A DNA stretch of 64,000 bases, from contig JAGTJM010000018.1 in the NCBI GenBank assembly GCA_020747015.1, forward strand, positions 496,001 to 560,000, written 5' to 3'. The number at the start of each line of letters is the position of its first letter. Position 1 is the stretch's first letter. Below are positions 57,685 to 64,000 of this stretch, piece after piece. This DNA is from Pyrenochaeta sp. MPI-SDFR-AT-0127. Lineage: Eukaryota > Ascomycota > Dothideomycetes > Pleosporales > Cucurbitariaceae. Below the pieces are notes generated by a model. That model made no database searches, had not been told where the DNA came from, and was given only the letters and a program-made list of their open reading frames with translations. The position numbers and the translations under genes were made by a program.

Positions 57685-59310
57685 ATGTTTTTTCAATACT
57701 TTTGCAATGTTCTCCTTTTCTCTGCCTTGCACATCGACCTTGTAGTGGGCAAGACGCTGGTGCCCCTCCGTAGTGGAGGCAGTGGTCGTAATAGCAAGCG
57801 TCAGGAGAGATCAGGACTTGACCTCCTCAGTGCAGAGACCTTCCTCTGGGGGGATGAAGGTGACCAGACCTTGTCATTGGGATTGGAATAGGTATCACTG
57901 ACGAAATAATAGATGGCGCTCAGATTGCTAGTCTAACGGTCGATATGCCTGGTGCCAGTGAATACATACTCTCCATGGAGCACTTTGATGGCATGCTTGA
58001 GGCCACAGTGTGTAGCAACACTAGTATTTCCATGACATTCGAGGACGATGCAACGTTCGCTTATGCGCAACGCACTTGGGACTGGGTCAATGGAGCGGAC
58101 AATCATAGCTTTGTCATGATCGCCGGGCCTGGCGACTGCGGCAACAATACTGACCGGATTCCGTTCATAATATCAACCATCAAGTATGACGAGGTCACCA
58201 ATACAGCGGCGTTGACAGCACGTCGAAGTACCTGGCGGACCATTGCACACAGCTACGATCTTGTTGTCGGCTCAGTTGGCCCAAAACAATCTGATTCGAG
58301 TAATTTAGAGGAACGGGACATCTCTAAAACCACGTCCATTGACTTTAGTCATAGCCTTCCCTTCTCGCTAGCCGTCAGCTCCGGTCCCCTGGAAGCAAAG
58401 CTCGCATGCACGAATTGCCGCACGACAGGCCAGTTCAACATTGAATTTAGAATCAGTCAGACGGCATTTATCCCTACCGGCGCTTCGATGAAGCTCACGC
58501 CAAGGGGAGTCTCCGCAACTGGTCAAATTAAGCTCACTGGAAGTGGAGAGCTTGTCAGCCCTATCACCAAGACCTTCGATTTGCTATCGATACCAATTAG
58601 CGCGCTTAATATACCAGGTGTCTTGGAATTTGGGCCATTTCTGGCTGTTGCTGTGGGCGCGAAATTGTCGCCGCTGACGCTTTCGGGCGGGATACAGGCC
58701 GGTGCAAAGGCTACACTAAGTGACAATGCGATACTGAATATGGATCTGTTGAATCCAGCGGCGAATAGCTTCTCAGGCTGGCTTCCGCAGGTGGAGACAA
58801 TGGGCGTTACTGTGGATGCTAGCGTAACGACTACATTTGCAGTCTTCTTGCAGCCTAGTATTGAGATCAGGGCTGAAGCACTAGGTGAGTACTGTGCAAC
58901 AAGGGTAATTAGGGATAAGTTCACGCTGACACATGCGCAGGCAAAGGGTTCGAGATTGGATTGAACATGAAGATTCCGAACGTCAATGCAAAGATAACGG
59001 CTATTTCATGTGAGCCGTTTCCCTACCCGCGTGCGCCCTTTCTTGAAATTTGACTAATGGCTGTGTAGCTCCTTCGGGTGCCTGCCCCAACAGCACACCC
59101 AAGACAAAAGCTGGTGTTAAGATAGGCACAAACATTGGCGCACAACTCAATGTTCAAGCTCTCCGGAAAGGCCAGTCAGATCCACTGTTTACCGTACAAC
59201 TCGCGACGATCGATAAGCCTATAGCAGAGGTGTGTTTTCCTTTTGGAAAGAAGATCACGAGAAGAGAAGTCGGCCATCCGCATGTCAGGAAGGAGATTAC
59301 CGGGTTGTAG
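57685..59310 (+). CDS. Secreted beta-rich fungal protein, four exons, about 485 aa
   Basis: Exons 57685-57859, 57913-58884, 58941-59009 and 59069-59310 join in frame; introns are 53, 56 and 59 bp with GTGACC/GTGAGT/GTGAGC donors. The ATG at 57685 opens a signal peptide (FFQYFCNVLLFSALHIDLV). The body has conserved-looking DMPGASEYILSMEHFDG, FEDDATFAYAQRTWDWVNG, IAGPGDCGNNTDRIPFIIS and YDLVVGSVGPK, then a strand-rich region with AKLACTNCRTTGQFN and a repeating LTLSGGIQAG section. This matches a large family of fungal secreted proteins of unknown function (DUF7223-like, my recollection). The first intron could alternatively end at 57891 (32 bp). Likely extracellular or wall-associated. Confidence 0.72.
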
Positions 59311-60324
59311 ATCCTATGTTCATTCCATCTAAGTTCAGTGGAAGCGGAGTTTCCCAGTAGTTTACTTAGAAGGCTCAAGTCATTCTCGGCTCGACGTATT
59401 TTCAGGCGGCGCCAGATGTCCAATCGTTGACCCGTAGCGTTGTGAATCCCCCACGAGAATTTTGAACGGCTCGGAGCACATCTCGGGACCAACACGTGAT
59501 AGCATAACTGCTGTAAACTTGGCGGCCTTTGTGCTTGTTTGGGAAGGTTTGCATGTCACCAGCTTCGCAAAAGGGCGGTCTCCAGACTCCTGGAGGCAAG
59601 GCACACTGGACATGGGTAAAAGGTGACCATGTTCTCCCGCCTGATTCGAAGTCGCGTGTTGCCAAGACGTCGCGTCGCATTTCTCGTGTTTTGCAACCCA
59701 GGCAAACGCCACAAACAGCCTCGAATTTCCCTATCCAACCTCACCACCATCTGCCCGTCTACCCATCAATGAACGTCACCTCTGAGACCCAGTCCAATGT
59801 CGCAGTATACCCGTTGCCTCAACTCTCAGCATCCAGCGACTCAGGTCCGCAGGCATCGAGTCATCACTTTTCGATAAACATATGGGCAGTGCAAAATATC
59901 CATTGTGCTTAGGCATCCAACCCACCCATGCCGCTCATCCCGGCCCACCAATCTAACACGAGCCGCAACAACCAAAGATAGACCCCCTAATTCCGCTTAA
60001 TGTCTAGCCGCATCGCACAACGCCGAAGGATTGGGTGAATCAGTCTGCGACGCGTCTCTGATTGGCCGCTCACTGTGAGTCGCCGGTGGCACATCGATAT
60101 TGTGCAAGGCTAACATCTTGACGCTAAAGGAAAAGGAAATGTGACTGCACCACCGGTGAACAAGCCCTTCACTCATTGCCGTTTTCAGACGGCACGGCGT
60201 CCAGCTTGGTGGAGGTTAAAATGACCTCGTTGCCCTAGGGAAGATCGACAGCCTTTGTTCAGTCCAACTTCACCTCCGCATATTTGCGACACCACATTCG
60301 TTTTGCGACTGAGCCTGCAACAAT
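59311..60324. other. Intergenic region, 1.0 kb
   Basis: It separates two co-directional genes. Frames on both strands (59380-59712 minus, 59529-59912 plus) overlap one another and lack family features. The last 100 bp look like the leader of the gene at 60325. Confidence 0.5.
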
Positions 60325-61938
60325 ATGGCTCCAACACATGCCCTCGCGGCTCTTCTTCTTAATATTGCATCTGCACAAGCAGCTTACTCGGCTTATTGGA
60401 CGTATACTTCGAGGATTGCGGATTTTGTCACAGCTAGCCCTTACACCAGTCGCAATGGCCAGGTATCAACCTATTTTGCAACAGACTATCGAACAGTGAA
60501 GAGTACTGTCACGCCAACTGCCACACCCACATCAACTTCGACATATTTCCAGACCTACAGCGACCTCGAAATCGTATACGCGTACTACCCCACTGGTGCT
60601 GTTGCCGAGTCTGATCTTGTGCCCGAATCGACATATGACTATTCCGCGACCACGACTAGCACAACAACGTCGACGTATGTTTACTTCAGTATGCCAGTTA
60701 CGATGACCGCACCAGCATCATGTCCCACGCAGTTCACGGTCACAACCACCGCTTCCGTCGACATTCCATCGCAAGTCACTGGCCAGGTTTCACCAACCTC
60801 AACAAAAGCCGGCACAACCTCCACCGGTCTATACGGCAATGTCTATGAATATCAAACATGGTACCTCTCTGAAAGCGCCGCACCATTTACTACCACATCC
60901 GATTACTACTACCGCTACTATATCGCATCCTGCAGTACACCGCCCGCCCCATACAGCTCAGGCAGTCCTCGCAGTGGCGGTGGCGGCTCTAGCTCTAACG
61001 ACAACGACAGCTCTGGCCGCTCTCGCTCTCGGTACTGCTCATACTACTACGATACTTGCTATAGTCCCCTACGCATATGGATCATTGTCATCGCAGCCGT
61101 GATTCCTAGCCTGTTTGTCCTCGGCCTGCTTGAGAGCTATTTTTGGTTCCGTCGCCTTATGATGGGAAAGTCTGCAATGCGATTTGGTACCGTGAGCTGG
61201 GTTTTAATAAGCTTGTGGATACTGTGTTTCACACGCATGCAGGATAAGAGGAGCGCAGAAGATCAGAAGCTACTTACAGAGAATTGGAAGAAAATGAGCA
61301 CGGGAGCGTCATTCAAGGCGTGGATGAAATGGGGATTCCGACATGCGTACCCTGTGCCTCTTTTGGGCCAGTACTCGGCTATGACAGTTGGTATTGTGCC
61401 AGCAGGAGAACCTCTTCACCCTGCCATGGCTCAAGCGCCTCCTAACTACGGCCCTGGAGCACCCCCACCAGGTTCCCTCCAGCCTGTCCCTGGGCAACCC
61501 GGACAAGTTTTCTATTATGGTCCTCCCCCACCAGGATGGGTCCAAAACCCTAATGGCGGTTTTGTCCCACCGCAAGGCTATATGTACCCACCACCTCAAG
61601 CTGCTGGATACTACGGCGATATGACAAAGGATGGCAGTGTTGTCTCCCCATCACCTGTCTCAGCACTAGGCCATCCTCCGTCAACTGTATCGTCGATGAC
61701 TCCGCAGGCACCACAACCGGTATACCCAGCACAAGGCATTGCGCATATGCCTCCGTCAAGTCCACCACCGCAGGGCCCTGTGCCAAATCCACCTCCACCA
61801 GCTGCACAAGGAGGCGCCCCTCAAATACCTCCGGTGAATGTGAGTGAAGCACCTGGTACGGAAGTACCACGACGGGATGCGCCAACGAACCCGCCGCCGC
61901 CTAAGAATGATCCGAATGATAGAAGTCTTTATGAGTAG
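60325..61938 (+). CDS. Wall-sensor-like single-exon membrane protein with Pro-rich tail
   Basis: A 537-aa frame. A signal peptide (residues 1-19, ALAALLLNIASAQA) leads to a Ser/Thr/Tyr-rich ectodomain, about residues 20-240, with TTTSTTTSTY stretches likely to be O-mannosylated and a Gly/Ser linker (GGGGSSSNDNDSSG) before YCSYYYDTCYS. A membrane helix lies at about 249-273 (IWIIVIAAVIPSLFVLGLL) and a second near 287-304 (TVSWVLISLWILC). The cytosolic tail is Pro/Gln/Gly-rich with PPPPGWVQNPNGGFVPP. The layout resembles fungal wall-stress sensors, but the second helix and the GWVQNPNGGF-type tail differ from the Wsc/Mid2 type. It is recognised as a widely conserved ascomycete membrane protein, without a settled function. 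Confidence 0.75.
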   Translation: MAPTHALAALLLNIASAQAAYSAYWTYTSRIADFVTASPYTSRNGQVSTYFATDYRTVKSTVTPTATPTSTSTYFQTYSDLEIVYAYYPTGAVAESDLVPESTYDYSATTTSTTTSTYVYFSMPVTMTAPASCPTQFTVTTTASVDIPSQVTGQVSPTSTKAGTTSTGLYGNVYEYQTWYLSESAAPFTTTSDYYYRYYIASCSTPPAPYSSGSPRSGGGGSSSNDNDSSGRSRSRYCSYYYDTCYSPLRIWIIVIAAVIPSLFVLGLLESYFWFRRLMMGKSAMRFGTVSWVLISLWILCFTRMQDKRSAEDQKLLTENWKKMSTGASFKAWMKWGFRHAYPVPLLGQYSAMTVGIVPAGEPLHPAMAQAPPNYGPGAPPPGSLQPVPGQPGQVFYYGPPPPGWVQNPNGGFVPPQGYMYPPPQAAGYYGDMTKDGSVVSPSPVSALGHPPSTVSSMTPQAPQPVYPAQGIAHMPPSSPPPQGPVPNPPPPAAQGGAPQIPPVNVSEAPGTEVPRRDAPTNPPPPKNDPNDRSLYE

Positions 61939-62272
61939 ACCTTCAGCAGCACGTTCTGTAATTAAATAATCTTTACTAGTATCAAAGAGGAGGAAGAATT
62001 TGCATCTTTGCACACATAGATTTCCTAAGCGTTTACGATCCATATACCCGAGTGCGTGGGAATTTTCAATAGCCGACATAGATAATATTAAAATCTAATC
62101 TGGTCAGTCAAGGCAAATAGTTTATTTTGCTCTCATTTGCTATTCTCAACTTGTGCCTGTGTGAACCAACCATCATTTTCCAATGTGAAGTCAGCTGTCG
62201 CTCATGCACATCGTGCATGCAATCTCATCGTGGGAAATCACCAAACGCATAGTTATATATGAATTTCCCGCC
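61939..62272. other. Intergenic region, 334 bp
   Basis: Convergent 3' ends of the sensor-like gene and the transcription-factor gene. AT-rich near 61960-62100, as expected for untranslated regions. Nothing else is recognised. Confidence 0.5.
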
Positions 62273-63854
62273 TCATGCGCAGGTCAGGTGGATCTCCCTT
62301 CTTTGCATTGTAAGTTCAATCCCATACGGCCCATACACCAACTCATCCTCATCCATCTCCTCCCATAATGCTTCTAGAAAACTTAGGTTGCGCCTGAGAC
62401 TCAGCATAGACAGACTGACATTCTCCATGCTATATTTTAGTATCGCGCGATGCTCTGAGTTCCGCATACACGAACCACCGATAAGCGCAGCCCATGCCAT
62501 TGTTGTTTGTACAGGCGCTCCAAATGGTATAGCGGCCGCGTGGTAGATTGTGATATCTAGCAGCGCGTCGACTTGGGCGATGAGGGAGGGTGTTGGGGGA
62601 TTGGGCCCATGGAACATAGTGTAGAGGAAGATTAATATGGCTTGTCGGTAAACTTCGCCTGCCAGCTTGTATGCATCCGGATTGGATGCGTCAGAGCATC
62701 TGTCGAGGGAGGACTGTGAGGATGGAACATAAGTCCAAGCCTTTATCTGCTTCTCATATTTCCGAAGATTGATGTCCCGTTGGGCGAGGTTCTGGTGCTG
62801 TAACAAGTATCGCGCAGACCGGGCAATGGGCATAATGAGGCCGAAGAGCTCGTGCGCAGAACCAAATAAGACGCCATGGATGTCGCTGCCTTTGTTTAGG
62901 CTGACCAAAGATTCTGACGATAGAAAGGGATCTTCTGGAATCTCGCGATTCACTGGTAAATCAGTGTGCAAGGTTAAGTTCGCATTGATTGCGAAGAATG
63001 CATAGAACTCGGTTAGAAGATCGAGCAATGACTGGTCTACCTGGTGGGCGCGATTTCCTCTCAACTCGAGTAGCATTGTACGGCTAGCACGGAGATGGAA
63101 GAAGAAATTGCCGTCCGCGTTGCCAATCACAACCTGTTATCCACATGGAGTGGTCAGCATGAATACATCTCGCCTCAATTCTGACTTCGAGCTCTTTGTT
63201 TGGCCGACGTACCTCAAAGAAGCAGAGCATTAGAGTACTTGTTAGGAGTCCAGCCAACTCTGTAGCTTTCAAAACATGCCAGTCAAGAAGAGCATGCTTC
63301 ACGCTGCGCAGGGACACAGCGTAGTGAGATCGTGCGTTATGCTCGTAATGATTGGAATGGTAGCATAATTGAGCCCCACTCAATGCTAAAAGGCATTGAA
63401 CAACTCTGGCATCCTGGTAGGCTAGGGGAATCAGGTGACTCAGGAAGGCGTTTCGCGGACTCACGCGGCCTGCTAGCTGCAGCGCCGTCACATTGAGGTA
63501 GTGATCGAAGAAGTGCTTGTCCGTCTGTTTCCGTATCCCAGGCATTAGGTCAAGCGGATGAGGGATAGTAACCAGATTCCTTGTAACTGCGGGCGGCGTA
63601 GCTGCAGACATAGTAGGCGCACTAGTGCCGTACACTGGCTTGCGAATAACCACATCTGTAGTCTTAGGGGGCTTTTGTGCTGTGCTTCGGGATGACAGAA
63701 TTTCCTGAAATGCCTTCCTATCCGTCGGCCATGTGCATATAAGGTGGTTTCTTTGACATCCAATGCATGTAGGCCTGGCGTCATTACATTTCTTCCGACG
63801 CATACGACATGTGAGACACCCAGTTGTGGTTCGTTTTTGACGCACAGAATGCAT
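62273..63854 (-). CDS. Zn2Cys6 transcription factor
   Basis: Exons 63213-63854 and 62273-63133, with a 79-bp intron (GTACGT..CAG), join in frame to about 500 aa. The zinc cluster is at residues 13-40, spaced C-x2-C-x6-C-x6-C-x2-C-x6-C (GCLTCRMRRKKCNDARPTC...). A ~70-residue Ser/Thr/Pro linker follows. The remainder fits the fungal_trans_2-type regulatory domain, with HFFDHYLNVTALQL, SHLIPLAYQDARVVQCLLAL and, after the join, RASRTMLLELRGN. Such factors bind CGG half-sites as dimers. Target genes are not known; none of its neighbours forms an obvious cluster. It ends 335 bp from the stop of the convergent sensor-like gene. Confidence 0.87.
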
Positions 63855-64000
63855 TTTTTATGTGGGCAGCAGCAGTAATACGGGAAGTGAAGTGAAAGAA
63901 CACATAATGAGGGCCAACGCTCGAGCGGTATAGAGCATTCAGAAACATTGCGCCCCTACGTCTGCTTACTCTAACACGTGATCCTTATCGAAGCGCGCTT

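Overview
The window is nuclear DNA of a filamentous ascomycete, most likely a dothideomycete of the Pleosporales type. Most genes carry short introns of about 47-105 bp with GT..AG ends and a CTRAC-like branch site. Gene spacing is loose, and the families present (HET, rhodopsin-like/SAT4, Zn2Cys6, MFS, the Fic1/Inn1 C2 protein, the fungal hyphal GT2) are typical of filamentous fungi. There are no operons, rRNA, CRISPR arrays or convincing tRNAs. Exon joins were worked out by eye from splice signals and reading frame and have not been checked against transcripts.

Layout. 0.1-3.1 kb: a multi-membrane family-2 glycosyltransferase of the hyphal-growth type. 3.8-4.8 kb: an acidic orphan protein whose 3' end lies in a dispersed repeat. 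5.1-6.9 kb: a DHA1-type MFS exporter on the minus strand. 7.0-7.9 kb: AT-rich repeat relics. 8.0-9.3 kb: a rhodopsin-like seven-helix membrane protein, divergent from a GABA/amino-acid permease at 10.1-11.8 kb; their shared promoter holds GC-rich inverted repeats. 11.8-14.3 kb: gene-poor, with another repeat copy beside a possible gene fragment. 14.3-24.1 kb: a giant (about 3,189 aa) DUF3638/DUF3645-type protein with helicase-like P-loop and DESH motifs.

25.3-26.2 kb: a small membrane-anchored PPxY protein. 26.6-28.1 kb: a second MFS transporter (FucP/Bsc6-like). 28.2-33.3 kb: a long ankyrin-repeat array joined to a C-terminal HET domain but broken by a single-base frameshift near 31455. 34.4-37.3 kb: a C2-domain cytokinesis protein of the Fic1/Inn1 type. 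39.1-39.5 kb: a three-exon gene for a 72-aa secreted cysteine-rich peptide that is easy to miss. 40.0-41.3 kb: a basic, probably nuclear orphan. 42.0-42.7 kb: a secreted orphan. 45.7-55.1 kb: a single four-exon gene for a giant (about 2,936 aa) acidic Pro/Glu protein built around two minisatellites. 55.7-56.2 kb: a small two-exon gene. 57.7-59.3 kb: a secreted four-exon protein. 60.3-61.9 kb: a single-exon cell-wall/membrane sensor-like protein. 62.3-63.9 kb: a Zn2Cys6 transcription factor.

The genes do not form one metabolic cluster. Shared themes are the hyphal surface and septum (GT2, Fic1-like, wall-sensor-like protein), transport (two MFS, one permease), secretion (three signal-peptide proteins) and self/non-self recognition (ANK-HET). 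The best candidates for something undescribed are the broken ANK-HET gene, the cysteine-rich peptide, the giant minisatellite protein and the palindrome-cored dispersed repeat.
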